Source of the DNA: CAXQZM01 sp965229645
GTDB lineage: Bacteria > Pseudomonadota > Alphaproteobacteria > UBA7985
Direction of reading: 5' to 3'
DNA: 64,000 nt
NCBI GenBank assembly: GCA_965229645.1
Contig: OZ245893.1
Span: forward strand, 124,001 to 188,000
This document shows positions 53,671 to 63,129 of this stretch, piece after piece. The stretch's first letter is position 1, and each line of letters starts with the position of its first letter. The translations under genes and the position numbers were made by a program. The notes beneath the pieces were generated by a model. It did not search any database and had not been told where the DNA came from. It saw only the letters and a program-made list of their open reading frames with translations.

Positions 53671-53919
53671 CTACCCGCGGCCAAAAAAGTTGACACTTTT
53701 TGGGCCGTTTTGTGTCTCGCGGCAGAAACGCTTTGCGTTTCGGCTTTTTTGGGTTGTGGTCTCTACTCGCTCGCTCCGCTCACTAAGCCCGACCGCAGGA
53801 CGGGGCCGTCGCTTATACCCCGAGGCGCTTTCTTAGCTTGTCTCGGGTCCGCTACGGGGGCCACAGTCGCGGCCCCTATACCAGTGAACAAAAGAGTCAT
53901 TCTCATTCGCCGCTGGTAT
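53671..53919 (+). mobile_element. MITE-like element, copy D (249 bp, with one 48-bp unit)
   Basis: Left end CTACCCGCGGC (degraded), right end GCCGCTGGTAT-type. Hairpin 1 at 53678-53707 has one mismatch; then the AAACGC-TTT-GCGTTT hairpin, a single 48-bp-type unit (TCTACTCGCTCGCTCCGCTC), the GC-rich stems and the terminal palindromic module. It is longer than copies B and C by that 48-bp-type insert. Confidence 0.75.
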
Positions 53920-53992
53920 TAGAGGTTGATTTGAAGGCGCGACGACAAGTTTGGAAACGGGGCCAAGTTTATGTTTGGACGAAACCAATTAG

Positions 53993-55552
53993 ATGATTGA
54001 CGAGGCGAGCTTTTACAGGCCGTCCCACGAAGCGCTCGAATTGCTCTGGCAGGAAGCGGGCGAGCGTGTGGCGGCGCGATTGCTTGCGGCGGGACTGAAA
54101 ACGCCTGCGCTTGCGATCCGCCTCACTCGCTTCCTCGCGCGCCAACTGACGTTTTATGATCCGCAGATTGCCCTGCGACTGGCGCGTTCTTGGTACATGA
54201 CTGCGCATACTGAGCTGTGTTGGATCTTGCCAGCCCGCGAACTGGCGCGCCTCCTAGTTTGCAAGGCGGAAGGACGCGCGATTGTTTTGCCATTTCTAGG
54301 AGACCGTCAAATCTATTTTGGGGAATGGACAAAGACCGACCCCGACGTCCTCTATCTCGTTTTGTTTCTTAAGAAATTGGACGCGATCACTTACTTTGTC
54401 CGTTCTGACGAGAAGGCGCATGGGAAAGGGCGCTGGGACCTAAGGCTGGAGCCCAGCCCACTATGGAATCATGACCAGAATGTTCATGTTTATGCAAAGC
54501 ACGGTCTTCACCCTTTTGCCTTGAGGGGATCCAATCAGGTCTTGGCCAAAGTTCAAAAATTGGCGTGGGGCAGGACGGCGAGATGGAAGACGGGCCGCCA
54601 GAAGCGGCGACAAAAGCCCGTTTGTCAGGTCAACGAACTTCCATCCTTCCACCTATCCTTCACCGAGGTGCGCGACACGCGGCTCCTGGCGTTGGACGTC
54701 GATTTGGTCGCGTTGCGCAGGCAGTCCCATCTCAGCGTGCGCAGGCATACCCATAGAAACTTCCGCCTTGCGCGTCGGTGGGTGCAACGGCATGGGCTGC
54801 AAGTGGCGCACATTTGCGATGAACCCAGTTTTGGATCTAGCATCTTCAGCGCAGCGGTTGAGAGCCTTGGCGGTGGATTGGTCCTGTGGCCGCATTCTAC
54901 GAATCCTTGTGCGGTGGGCGCCTATCGAGGCGCGCGCCTGAAGGCAGTGCACGCGACGATGAAACGTAGCGCCGTGGCTTGGGCTAAAGACTATCCTTCA
55001 ATTGAGGTCCGTGTCCAGCCAGACCTCAGGCTTCCTAAGATTCGCCAAGGGGCTGCTTACGTGCCAGGGGCTCCCTTGCACTTGATTTTGATCGGCAGTG
55101 GTACCCATATGCACCGTTATCCTATTGTTCATCTCGCGCGTCATCGCACCGCGCTCAAGACCGCCATCGAATCGATCGATCAATTGGGTCTGGCCTATCG
55201 CTGCTTTCACAAGCCCAAGCCAGGGTATGAGACGCCAGAGCTGTTTCGGACATTTGCGCCAGCTGGCTTAAGCTACGGCACAATTGAGACCAGTTTAGCA
55301 GAACTCGATTATCCCAATATGGTCTTTATCTCGATCTCTCTAGGATCGTCCGCCCTAGTTGAGGGATGCGCCTGGGGTTTCCCTGTCGTGACCGTCAAGG
55401 ACTACGACTGGAACGATTACGCGCCCGTGCCCTGGCAGACCCCCTCCGCGCTGTTGGGCGCGCATTTGCAACAGCTGACCTCCCCCAGCAACTGGGCGCG
55501 ACGCCTTAGGGCGCAGCAGGACTGGCTGAAGCAGGAGTTGAGAGCGCTCTAA
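53993..55552 (+). CDS. Uncharacterised protein of the glycan cluster, GT-B-like C-terminal half
   Basis: 519 residues; I do not recognise the family. The N-terminal half is Arg-rich and helical with many aromatic residues (ARSWYMTAHTELCWILPARE). The middle contains ALDVDLVALRRQSHLSVRRH. The C-terminal half has an alternating beta/alpha pattern (LHLILIGSGTHMHRYPIV, YRCFHKPKPGYETPELF, FISISLGSSALVEGCAWGFP, VVTVKDYDWNDYAPVPW) resembling the donor-binding half of a GT-B glycosyltransferase or capsule-export type protein. No signal peptide or membrane segment. It lies just upstream of pseB on the same strand, so a role in making or attaching pseudaminic acid glycans (for example flagellin modification) is plausible but inferred. 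Confidence 0.5.
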   Translation: MIDEASFYRPSHEALELLWQEAGERVAARLLAAGLKTPALAIRLTRFLARQLTFYDPQIALRLARSWYMTAHTELCWILPARELARLLVCKAEGRAIVLPFLGDRQIYFGEWTKTDPDVLYLVLFLKKLDAITYFVRSDEKAHGKGRWDLRLEPSPLWNHDQNVHVYAKHGLHPFALRGSNQVLAKVQKLAWGRTARWKTGRQKRRQKPVCQVNELPSFHLSFTEVRDTRLLALDVDLVALRRQSHLSVRRHTHRNFRLARRWVQRHGLQVAHICDEPSFGSSIFSAAVESLGGGLVLWPHSTNPCAVGAYRGARLKAVHATMKRSAVAWAKDYPSIEVRVQPDLRLPKIRQGAAYVPGAPLHLILIGSGTHMHRYPIVHLARHRTALKTAIESIDQLGLAYRCFHKPKPGYETPELFRTFAPAGLSYGTIETSLAELDYPNMVFISISLGSSALVEGCAWGFPVVTVKDYDWNDYAPVPWQTPSALLGAHLQQLTSPSNWARRLRAQQDWLKQELRAL

Positions 55553-55672
55553 ACGTCGAGCCACGCGACGGTGGAATTTTTGCGCGCCGCTGCGCTAGCG
55601 CTTGCATCATGGGCGTTCGCAGTGCTAGCCTTGGTCTGCACGATCCCATTCGCGAGCGCCGCTGCATCGAAC

Positions 55673-56671
55673 ATGTTAAACAACTCGAACATCTTGGTAA
55701 CAGGGGGCACAGGGTCCTTCGGGCATACCTTCGTGCCCATGACCTTGGCCAAATTCAATCCTGCCAAACTGATTATCCTTTCCCGAGATGAAATGAAGCA
55801 ATGGGAGATGGCCAAGCTCTACGGGACTGACGCTCGGGTGCGTTTTTTCATCGGCGATATTCGCGATCGTGACCGTCTTTACCGCGCCCTTGATGGTGTG
55901 GACTATGTGGTGCACGCCGCCGCGACCAAAATCGTCCCGACGGCGGAATACAATCCGTTCGAGTGCATCAAGACCAACATCAACGGTGCCATGAATTTGA
56001 TCGACGCCTGCATCGACAAAGGGGTAAAGCGGGTGGTGGCTCTTTCCACCGACAAGGCCTCCAGCCCGATCAATCTGTACGGCGCGACCAAACTGGCCTC
56101 GGACAAGCTATTCGTCGCAGGGAATGCCTATTCTGGCGAGCACGGAACGCGTTTTTCGGTTGTGCGCTACGGCAATGTGATGGGCTCTCGCGGGTCGGTG
56201 ATCCCGTTTTTTATGCAGCAGATTCATCAATCGGCGCTCCCGATTACCGACGTGCGGATGACGCGCTTTATGATTTCGCTTGAACAGGGGGTCGATTTAG
56301 TTTGGCATGCCTTTGACGATATGATTGGCGGCGAAATATACGTCAAAAAAATCCCCTCTATGAAAGTCACGGATATAGCCGATGTGATTTCCCCTGGTAG
56401 CAGCCAAGAAATTGTCGGGATCCGTCCAGGTGAAAAGGTGCACGAGCAGATGATCGGCGAGGAAGATGCCCCCTTTACGTTTGAGTATCCTGATCACTTC
56501 AAAATCCTTCCGTCCATTCACAATTGGCACAAGTCGCGCGAACGCATCAAGGATGGCACGCCCGTGGGTGAAGGGTTCTGCTATCGCTCTGACACCAATC
56601 CCGACTGGATGCCTAAGGATGCGTTGCGGGATTGGATCGAGATGAATCGAGACAAGATCGGAGCGATCTGA
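55673..56671 (+). CDS. pseB: UDP-N-acetylglucosamine 4,6-dehydratase (inverting), PseB
   Basis: 332 residues from the ATG at 55673, the usual PseB length; a GTG at 55571 would add a 34-residue hydrophobic leader that PseB does not have. NAD(P) motif ILVTGGTGSFGHTFV, then IILSRDEMKQWEM (the PseB/FlaA1 hallmark), VVHAAATKIVPTAEYNPFE and NLYGATKLASDKLF (YxxxK). It converts UDP-GlcNAc to the 4-keto-6-deoxy-L-arabino sugar, the first step of pseudaminic acid synthesis. The next gene, pseC, starts immediately after its stop. Confidence 0.92.
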   Translation: MLNNSNILVTGGTGSFGHTFVPMTLAKFNPAKLIILSRDEMKQWEMAKLYGTDARVRFFIGDIRDRDRLYRALDGVDYVVHAAATKIVPTAEYNPFECIKTNINGAMNLIDACIDKGVKRVVALSTDKASSPINLYGATKLASDKLFVAGNAYSGEHGTRFSVVRYGNVMGSRGSVIPFFMQQIHQSALPITDVRMTRFMISLEQGVDLVWHAFDDMIGGEIYVKKIPSMKVTDIADVISPGSSQEIVGIRPGEKVHEQMIGEEDAPFTFEYPDHFKILPSIHNWHKSRERIKDGTPVGEGFCYRSDTNPDWMPKDALRDWIEMNRDKIGAI

Positions 56672-57805
56672 GTGATCCCGTACGGGCGACAACAGATCAG
56701 TGAGGCCGACGTGGCGGCAGTCTGCGCGGTTCTCAACTCCGATTTTTTGACCCAGGGGCCCAAAGTTCCTGAGTTTGAAGCGCGCCTCGCAGACTACGTT
56801 GGCGCGCCCTACGCCGTGGCTGTCAATTCTGCCACCTCCGCGCTCCACATCGCCTGTCTGGCCCTGGGCTTGGGGCCTGGGGACATGCTTTGGACTTCGC
56901 CCAACACCTTCGTGGCTTCCGCCAATGTCGGCCGCTTATGCGGGGCCGATGTCGATTTTGTCGACATAGACCCCGCCACCTACAACATGTGTCCCAAGGC
57001 CTTGGCAGCAAAGTTGGCAACGACAGATCAGCGCCCCAAGGTCGTCATGCCCGTCCATTTTGCGGGCCAGTCGTGCGCCATGGCCGAAATCGGCGACCTC
57101 GCTAAGACCTATGGGTTTCGAGTCCTAGAGGACGCGTCGCATGCCATTGGCGGGTCTTACGGTTCCAGCAAAGTCGGGGCGTGCGCGCATTCAGATATTT
57201 GCGTATTTTCTTTTCATCCCGTGAAGGTCATCACGACGGCAGAGGGAGGGGTTGCGACCACGCGCAATGAGGACCTCGCCACCCACATGCGCGAATTGGC
57301 CAGCCATGGGGTCACGCGCGATCGAACACGATGGACCGACGCAGGGCCGAAGGGGCCTTGGGCGTACCAGCAGTTTGACCTCGGTTTCAACTACCGCATG
57401 ACCGAATTGCAAGCAGCGCTAGGGCTGTCGCAAATGGATCGCTTGGACGAATTTATCGCACATCGCCACCAAATCTATGCGGCCTATGCGGACTTGTTCG
57501 AGGGGTTGCCGATTGGGCTCCCGCACCAAGGCGACTCTCAGCGCTCTGCGCTGCATCTCTATCCAGTGCAAGTGGACGACCGAGCATCGGTTTTCTCTAA
57601 GCTCCGCGCGCAGGGGATCGGGGTCAATGTCCACTACATACCCGTTCATACCCAGCCCTACTATCAGGCCCTGGGGTTTATTCAGGGTGATTTTCCCAAT
57701 GCTGAAGGTTACTATGCCAGGGCGATGAGCCTGCCCATGCATCCAGGGCTGAGTTATGGAGACCTGCGGCAAGTTCGAGATTCCTCGGAAAGAGCCCTGA
57801 TGTGA
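56672..57805 (+). CDS. pseC: UDP-4-amino-4,6-dideoxy-N-acetyl-beta-L-altrosamine transaminase, PseC
   Basis: 377 residues from a GTG directly after the pseB stop. DegT/DnrJ/EryC1 family: MIPYGRQQISEADVAAVCAV, VAVNSATSALHIACLALGL, FRVLEDASHAIGGSYG (PLP Asp) and the PLP lysine in CVFSFHPVKVITTAEGG. FNYRMTELQAALGLSQM and GVNVHYIPVHTQPYY complete the PseC signature. It aminates the PseB product at C4 using glutamate. Confidence 0.92.
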   Translation: MIPYGRQQISEADVAAVCAVLNSDFLTQGPKVPEFEARLADYVGAPYAVAVNSATSALHIACLALGLGPGDMLWTSPNTFVASANVGRLCGADVDFVDIDPATYNMCPKALAAKLATTDQRPKVVMPVHFAGQSCAMAEIGDLAKTYGFRVLEDASHAIGGSYGSSKVGACAHSDICVFSFHPVKVITTAEGGVATTRNEDLATHMRELASHGVTRDRTRWTDAGPKGPWAYQQFDLGFNYRMTELQAALGLSQMDRLDEFIAHRHQIYAAYADLFEGLPIGLPHQGDSQRSALHLYPVQVDDRASVFSKLRAQGIGVNVHYIPVHTQPYYQALGFIQGDFPNAEGYYARAMSLPMHPGLSYGDLRQVRDSSERALM

Positions 57806-58479
57806 GTCTTTGTATTATACCCGCTAGGGGTGGTTCAAAACGCATTCCCCGCAAGAATCTCGCTTGTATTGATGAGAAACCACTTGTCGGCCATGTAATT
57901 GAAATTGCATGTTCGACGAAGTTGTTTGATGAAGTGATTGTTTCCACCGACGACGTTGAAATTCAGAAGGTTGCTCAAACCTATGGCGCCACCGTTCCGT
58001 TTCTGAGATCCGCGTCGTTGGCAAATGATTGCATCGGCACAATACCCGTGATCTTGGACACGGCGGAACGCCTAAATCTTAGTGATCAGTCCATAATTTG
58101 TTGTCTGTACCCAGCTGCTTTGATGGTTCGAGAGTTTGAGTTGCGTGCAGGCAACAATATGATTGATCGAGGACTCTGTGATATAGCAATGGCGGTTTTG
58201 CGATTGCCAGTTCATCCAGATCGCACGTTTGTTCTAAATGGGGAGCATTTGTATCCGCGCAACATTGAAATTCGTGAACAGCGTTCTCAAGATTTGGAAT
58301 CTTATTACTACGATGCAGGTCAGTTCTATTTTGCGCAATTGGGTACTTGGAAAGAACTAGACTACCAGAGACATAGAATTGGACCAATAGTGATGCCTCG
58401 AACGAGAGCGGTGGATATCGACTATTCCGAAGATCTAGAACTCGCCGAGATGCTATTTTCCCTGGACAAAAAAAATTGA
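57802..58479 (+). CDS. pseF: Pseudaminic acid cytidylyltransferase, PseF
   Basis: 225 residues from a GTG overlapping the pseC stop (GTGA). The CMP-sugar synthetase motif is CIIPARGGSKRIPRKNL, with VIVSTDDVEIQKVA and the late MPRTRAVDIDYSEDLELAEM. It activates pseudaminic acid with CTP. From the 5' part of this gene to inside pseI the DNA is noticeably AT-richer than pseB and pseC. Confidence 0.9.
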   Translation: MSLCIIPARGGSKRIPRKNLACIDEKPLVGHVIEIACSTKLFDEVIVSTDDVEIQKVAQTYGATVPFLRSASLANDCIGTIPVILDTAERLNLSDQSIICCLYPAALMVREFELRAGNNMIDRGLCDIAMAVLRLPVHPDRTFVLNGEHLYPRNIEIREQRSQDLESYYYDAGQFYFAQLGTWKELDYQRHRIGPIVMPRTRAVDIDYSEDLELAEMLFSLDKKN

Positions 58480-59531
58480 AAAAACCTCGTGTTTACATAC
58501 GAACCGACAGCAATCGGCGGATCGGGTTTGGTCATGCTTCGCGAATGATGATTCTGGCTGCTGAATTGACGGTACGTGACTACGACATCCATTTTATTGT
58601 ACAAGGGGGGGCAAATTCAAACTTTGAGTCGGTATTGTTCCAAAATTATGAAAGCAGTCGCATTCATTGTGAATACTCAAGTGATGAAGCCATTGATGAC
58701 AAGAACAGAAATTCTGTTGGTTCTTCGATTGAATTTGATGCGGAGCAGACCAACGCACATATCGACGGAACAACTCCGCATATATTGATTTTTGATCACT
58801 ATGGGTTAGATCGAGAATGGTCCAATTTGGTTCGGAATCCTAACACGCTTTTTCAAATACAATTCGATGATATTGACAATAAACCAATTGGTGCAGATAT
58901 TTTGGTTGATATGGCGACGTCAAGTCTGGAATCGCGCCGTTTCAGGGCGAATGAAAATCACGTTGGGTTGGATTATGTTCTAATGAATCCCAAAATTTGT
59001 GAAGTATCGAACTATTCTGTTAGTAGGAAGTTTGGTTTTCGTGTGGCGGTAAGTGCTGGTCTCTATGATCCCGCCCATATATGCTGCTTTGTGGCTGAGG
59101 CCTTGAGAGATACTGATTATGAACCGCATTTTTTCATTGGATCTGAGTATTCTCGACTAGATGGCCTCAAAGAACTTGTTTTAGATACAGGTGGATTCCT
59201 ACATTTGGATCAAATCGAAATTTGGAGACGTTTCTTTGATTTTGACTTTGCGATTAGTTCTGGAGGCATGACAGCACTTGAATGCTGCTATCTCGGATTG
59301 CCAAGCCTTAACTTGGCTGCATCGGATGCTCAAGTCCCGTTTTGCCAATATTTGCATGAGGTAGGCGCCTCTATTCATATACCAGGAAAATGCGCCCAAG
59401 CCTTGCTTCATGGAATTAAAAGACTGGAGGATAACTATGATTCTCTAGGCGAGAAGGGCGCGAGTTTGATTGATGCTAAAGGTGCCTATCGCGTTGCGGA
59501 CATAATTGATTCGAAGGTTCGAAGGTTCTAA
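58476..59531 (+). CDS. pseG: UDP-2,4-diacetamido-2,4,6-trideoxy-beta-L-altropyranose hydrolase, PseG
   Basis: 351 residues from a TTG overlapping the pseF stop (TTGA). The PseG opening VYIRTDSNRRIGFGHASRMM contains the G-x-GH loop with the proposed catalytic His. ILIFDHYGLDREW and the C-terminal FAISSGGMTALECCYLGLPS fit the GT-B (MurG-like) fold of PseG. It releases UDP from the diacetylated sugar before condensation with phosphoenolpyruvate. The diacetylated substrate requires a PseH acetyltransferase, which is not encoded next to it. Confidence 0.88.
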   Translation: MKKPRVYIRTDSNRRIGFGHASRMMILAAELTVRDYDIHFIVQGGANSNFESVLFQNYESSRIHCEYSSDEAIDDKNRNSVGSSIEFDAEQTNAHIDGTTPHILIFDHYGLDREWSNLVRNPNTLFQIQFDDIDNKPIGADILVDMATSSLESRRFRANENHVGLDYVLMNPKICEVSNYSVSRKFGFRVAVSAGLYDPAHICCFVAEALRDTDYEPHFFIGSEYSRLDGLKELVLDTGGFLHLDQIEIWRRFFDFDFAISSGGMTALECCYLGLPSLNLAASDAQVPFCQYLHEVGASIHIPGKCAQALLHGIKRLEDNYDSLGEKGASLIDAKGAYRVADIIDSKVRRF

Positions 59532-60214
59532 TGATCATAGGCATAATGCAACCGACGTTCCTTCCTTGGATTGGATATTTCCAGATGATCGCGCAATCTG
59601 ATGTCTTTGTGTTTTTAGACGATGTTCAGTTTCAAAAACAATCATGGCAAAGGCGAAATAGAGTTTTATCTCACTCGAATGAAATTGTTCAATTCGGTTT
59701 TATAATCAACAGAAAGTCACTAAATACCGACATCAAAGATATGACTTACGATCAACGAGGTAGCTGGGAGTCAATGGTTGGAAGGATTGAGAACGCGCTT
59801 AGAAAAGCTCCTTTTCTTAATGACATGAGAAACCTGTTGAGCGACTTGATTCATCATTCTACCAATGTATGCGATTCAAATATATGGGCAATAAAAGAAA
59901 CATGTCGCAGGCTAGGGATTCATACGCAATTTGTTCGTAGTTCTGAACTTGACATTTGTTTTGGCAATAAAATGGATCGTTTGGTTGCAATTTGTAGAAG
60001 TTTTCAAGTCAGTACATATTTGTCAGCGCAAGGTTCCAGGGACTATCTAGAGAACGACAATAGTTGGCCAAGCGATATCCAAATCAAGTATTTCGAGCCA
60101 AGGTTAATTCCCTATGAGCAGGCGGTCAAAGGTGTTTTTGTTTCTCATATGTCAATAGGCGACGCCATTGCTAACTTAGGATGGGATGGAATTTCTCATA
60201 AGGGTCTCGTATGA
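59531..60214 (+). CDS. WbqC-like family protein
   Basis: 227 residues, ATG overlapping the pseG stop (TAATG). N-terminal IGIMQPTFLPWIGYFQMIAQ and VFLDDVQFQKQSWQRRNRV are the WbqC family signature, with YLSAQGSRDYL and IKYFEPRLIPYEQ later. WbqC-like proteins occur in O-antigen and nonulosonic acid clusters and their reaction is poorly defined. Its position right after pseG, where pseH is missing, makes a modifying role on the sugar worth considering. Confidence 0.8.
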   Translation: MIIGIMQPTFLPWIGYFQMIAQSDVFVFLDDVQFQKQSWQRRNRVLSHSNEIVQFGFIINRKSLNTDIKDMTYDQRGSWESMVGRIENALRKAPFLNDMRNLLSDLIHHSTNVCDSNIWAIKETCRRLGIHTQFVRSSELDICFGNKMDRLVAICRSFQVSTYLSAQGSRDYLENDNSWPSDIQIKYFEPRLIPYEQAVKGVFVSHMSIGDAIANLGWDGISHKGLV

Positions 60215-61491
60215 GATACGATTGGATAGTTATTGGAGCTGGATTTGAAGGTAGTTTCCTCGCACTTAGATTGGCGGAGTTAGGTAAGAAAGTTTGCTTG
60301 ATTGAAGCAACGAGAAATCCTGGTGGATTGCTCAGAGGGTTTACATTCAACGATTTTCAATGTGACGTTGGGACTCAAAATTTTGACTTCAGAAGTGGAG
60401 ATATTGAAAATTTTGTAACAAGTGTATTGGGGGACAATATCAAAATTCGTGACTGGAATTGGAGCTCAAGATATAGGTCTCTCGTTGTCAATCAAGCGGA
60501 AATGATTCCATTGGATAGAGATTTTCTTGTTTGTATTCTCAATCAAGGTCAAGGCTTGGGACGTCCAAGGAACTTTGAGGATAAATTGATTCTAAGATAT
60601 GGAAGCCAAGTGTTTAAGGAGATTCAGGCTCCGGTTCAAAAGATTGCTCGAGTGGAATTAGGTTTGCTTAGTGATGAGAACCCTTTTCTAGAGTCCTTTT
60701 TCCGTAGAATTTTTGTTTCTGACGATGCTGAGATTCGGCATATGAAGAGTGTCAATGTAGCTGTTGACAACAGTATTGGAGTGCCCCTTTCTGTTGAAAG
60801 TGAGTCAAATTATGTGCCGTATCGGCACGCTTATCCTGCATGCGGGTCAATGCGCGCTTTTGTTACAGCGCTTGAAGCCAGATTCGCACACACACCAAAT
60901 CTCGATTGTGTCTTTGGATCTCCTATCACCCAGATTGGTAATCCTAGTCCGTCGGAATTGAGTGTCTTAGTTCGCGGTTCTAGTATTCGTTCAGATCATG
61001 TTTTCTGGGCGGGACCGGCCGGACCTTTGCAAGTACTTTTGGGTCAAACGAGCGTAGTCGACGGCATATTTCTAGATCACTACACCTATGTGTTTAGACT
61101 ACAAAGTAAGTACTGTTCAGATCATCATTATCAATTGCTTTACGATCCAGATATAGTACCTTACAGAGTGGCAAATTCTGGCATCTACAGCCGTCAGGTT
61201 TCTGCCGATGGAATGACCTATTGCCATGCAGAGGTTTTACGGAGGTCTGATGAAGATCCTCCTGAGATTCAAGACGTTTGGCAAAGCGTATTGCGAAGCG
61301 ATTTAGTTGAGCATTCAGCGGTTTCTTGCGGAGCCATGTATCATCGGCAACGTAGAGCCTATCGGCTTGCGACAGTGCGCGAAAATCAGCACAGACTTCT
61401 TGAAGGCAACAGAGTAATGACGTTCCCCAGAGAATTGAGCTCGCGTACAGAGAAATTGAATTGGATTAATAGAGTTCTGGATGGTATATGA
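60211..61491 (+). CDS. FAD-dependent NAD(P)-binding oxidoreductase (UGM/protoporphyrinogen-oxidase-like)
   Basis: 426 residues, 4-bp overlap with the WbqC-like gene. The dinucleotide-binding motif is WIVIGAGFEGSFLALRLAEL followed by the Glu-ended strand CLIEATRNPGGLLRG. The first 60 residues resemble UDP-galactopyranose mutase and amine-oxidase-type flavoproteins; the C-terminal RRAYRLATVRENQHRLLEG segment supports the same group. The reaction is unknown; a sugar or nonulosonic acid oxidation or rearrangement would fit the locus. Confidence 0.75.
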   Translation: MRYDWIVIGAGFEGSFLALRLAELGKKVCLIEATRNPGGLLRGFTFNDFQCDVGTQNFDFRSGDIENFVTSVLGDNIKIRDWNWSSRYRSLVVNQAEMIPLDRDFLVCILNQGQGLGRPRNFEDKLILRYGSQVFKEIQAPVQKIARVELGLLSDENPFLESFFRRIFVSDDAEIRHMKSVNVAVDNSIGVPLSVESESNYVPYRHAYPACGSMRAFVTALEARFAHTPNLDCVFGSPITQIGNPSPSELSVLVRGSSIRSDHVFWAGPAGPLQVLLGQTSVVDGIFLDHYTYVFRLQSKYCSDHHYQLLYDPDIVPYRVANSGIYSRQVSADGMTYCHAEVLRRSDEDPPEIQDVWQSVLRSDLVEHSAVSCGAMYHRQRRAYRLATVRENQHRLLEGNRVMTFPRELSSRTEKLNWINRVLDGI

Positions 61492-62114
61492 ATTCGATTA
61501 TACAACATTATACTCGTCGCTTTGAGAGTTATGGGGTCTCTCCACAGGCTGTTCAATATCGCGACGCAAAATCCCAGAGTTTGCGGTTTCAATATTTGGT
61601 ACAGCACATCCAATCACAGAGTTCCGTTATTGACTTTGGTTGCGGTCTTGCTGATTTGTATTTATACATGCGGACGAATGGATATAGGGGACGTTACTCA
61701 GGTGTAGAAATTGTTCCAGCGTTCTTGGAGTACTGTCTAGAGCAGCACGGTCATGATTTAGATGTGAATTTCGTGTCTTCGATTCAGGAAACTTCGGATA
61801 TAAGGTATGACTGGGCGTTGATTTGTGGTGTTTTTAACAATGTAGAGGTGGGCGGAATGTCGTTTTTGACAAAGTCTATCTTGGATCTTTGGCAACGCGT
61901 CGATCAGGGAGTATGTTTCAACTTCTTATCGTCTAATGTAAATTACAGGGAAACAGGCTTGGAGTATTTTGATTTGGGAGAAATCTATAATTTTCTTAGG
62001 CAGGAATTGAACGCATATGTGTCACTTCAGAATGATTATGCTTTGGCAAGGCACGGTTTTCCTTTCGAAGTGACGGTGTGCGCGCGGAAGAAGCCTATTA
62101 ATCCGCTGGGTTAA
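61488..62114 (+). CDS. Class I SAM-dependent methyltransferase
   Basis: 208 residues, ATGA overlap with the flavoprotein gene. Motif I is SSVIDFGCGLADLYLYM and the acidic residue after strand 2 is in YSGVEIVPAFLEYC; YDWALICGVFNNVEV corresponds to motif IV. Likely O- or N-methylates the pseudaminic acid or its precursor. AT-rich like its neighbours. Confidence 0.8.
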   Translation: MNSIIQHYTRRFESYGVSPQAVQYRDAKSQSLRFQYLVQHIQSQSSVIDFGCGLADLYLYMRTNGYRGRYSGVEIVPAFLEYCLEQHGHDLDVNFVSSIQETSDIRYDWALICGVFNNVEVGGMSFLTKSILDLWQRVDQGVCFNFLSSNVNYRETGLEYFDLGEIYNFLRQELNAYVSLQNDYALARHGFPFEVTVCARKKPINPLG

Positions 62115-62118
62115 GGGA

Positions 62119-63129
62119 ATGCTTAGTCCCTATATCGTATGTGAGTTGTCGGGAAATCACAACGGAGCAATTGATAGGGCGTTGTCCCTAGTTGATGCGG
62201 CAGCAAGTACAGGTGCCAATGCGGTAAAATTGCAAACTTATACGGCGGATACGATCACTATTCGATGCGAAAGGCCCGAGTTTCGTGTCCATGGTGGACC
62301 TTGGGATGGAATGCAATTACATGATGTTTATGAGAAAGCATCAACACCCTGGGATTGGCACAAAGCTCTGTTCGAGCGAGCTGCGCAACATGGGTTGGCG
62401 TGTTTCTCGTCCCCATTCGATCACGGCGCGGTGGATTTCTTGGAAGAATTTAATCCCCCCATGTACAAAATCGCATCCTTTGAGATGTCCGATATACCTC
62501 TGATCCGCAAGGCCGCAAGCACCAAGAAACCCTTAATTATGTCCACAGGCGTAGCTTCTTTTGGTGAGATCGAGGAAGCGATACGGGCGGGTCTAGAAGG
62601 CGGGGCAGCAGATATTACTTTGCTGCATTGCGTTTCCTCCTATCCAGCACCCACCGCACAAATGAACCTCGCGAACATACAGACACTCAAACAAGCCTTC
62701 GGCGTTCGGGTTGGCCTTTCTGATCATTCCATGAGTACGACGGTGCCAGTTGCGGCGGTGGCCTTGGGTGCGGAGGTGATTGAAAAGCACATGACCTTGT
62801 CTCGCGCTGACGGCGGAATCGACTCGGGTTTTTCCCTAGAACCTGATGAGTTCCGCGCCATGGTCAGCGAATGCCGCCTAGCCGCCGAGGCGATTGGGAC
62901 GCCGACTTACAATCGCGCAGGCATGGGGGGAGGCAATGCCTCGTTTAAGCGCTCCCTCTATGTCGTCAAAGATGTTAAGGCAGGTGACCCTTTGACCGCG
63001 ACGAATATACGATCTATTCGGCCAGGACTCGGCTTGGCACCAAAACACTATGATGAAGTGATCGGAAGAACCGCCCGTCGCGACCTGAGCTTTGGGGAAC
63101 CGCTCGATTGGTCGATGGTCAATGCTTGA
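62119..63129 (+). CDS. pseI: Pseudaminic acid synthase, PseI (NeuB family)
   Basis: 336 residues. NeuB barrel features: YIVCELSGNHNGAIDRALSL, ANAVKLQTYTADTITI, FSSPFDHGAVDFLEEF, MYKIASFEMSDIPLI and GLSDHSMSTTVPVAAVALGA, with IEKHMTLSRADGGIDSGFSL for the metal site. The C-terminal SAF (antifreeze-like) domain reads KRSLYVVKDVKAGDPLTATN. It condenses the PseG product with phosphoenolpyruvate to give pseudaminic acid. The N-terminal coding DNA is AT-rich and the C-terminal part GC-rich, so a composition boundary falls within the gene. Confidence 0.92.
   Translation: MLSPYIVCELSGNHNGAIDRALSLVDAAASTGANAVKLQTYTADTITIRCERPEFRVHGGPWDGMQLHDVYEKASTPWDWHKALFERAAQHGLACFSSPFDHGAVDFLEEFNPPMYKIASFEMSDIPLIRKAASTKKPLIMSTGVASFGEIEEAIRAGLEGGAADITLLHCVSSYPAPTAQMNLANIQTLKQAFGVRVGLSDHSMSTTVPVAAVALGAEVIEKHMTLSRADGGIDSGFSLEPDEFRAMVSECRLAAEAIGTPTYNRAGMGGGNASFKRSLYVVKDVKAGDPLTATNIRSIRPGLGLAPKHYDEVIGRTARRDLSFGEPLDWSMVNA

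Noticed and set aside
53408..53836. 142-codon open frame as a new protein
   Set aside because: Only its first 50 or so residues match the IS66 C-terminus; the remainder is translated MITE copy D.
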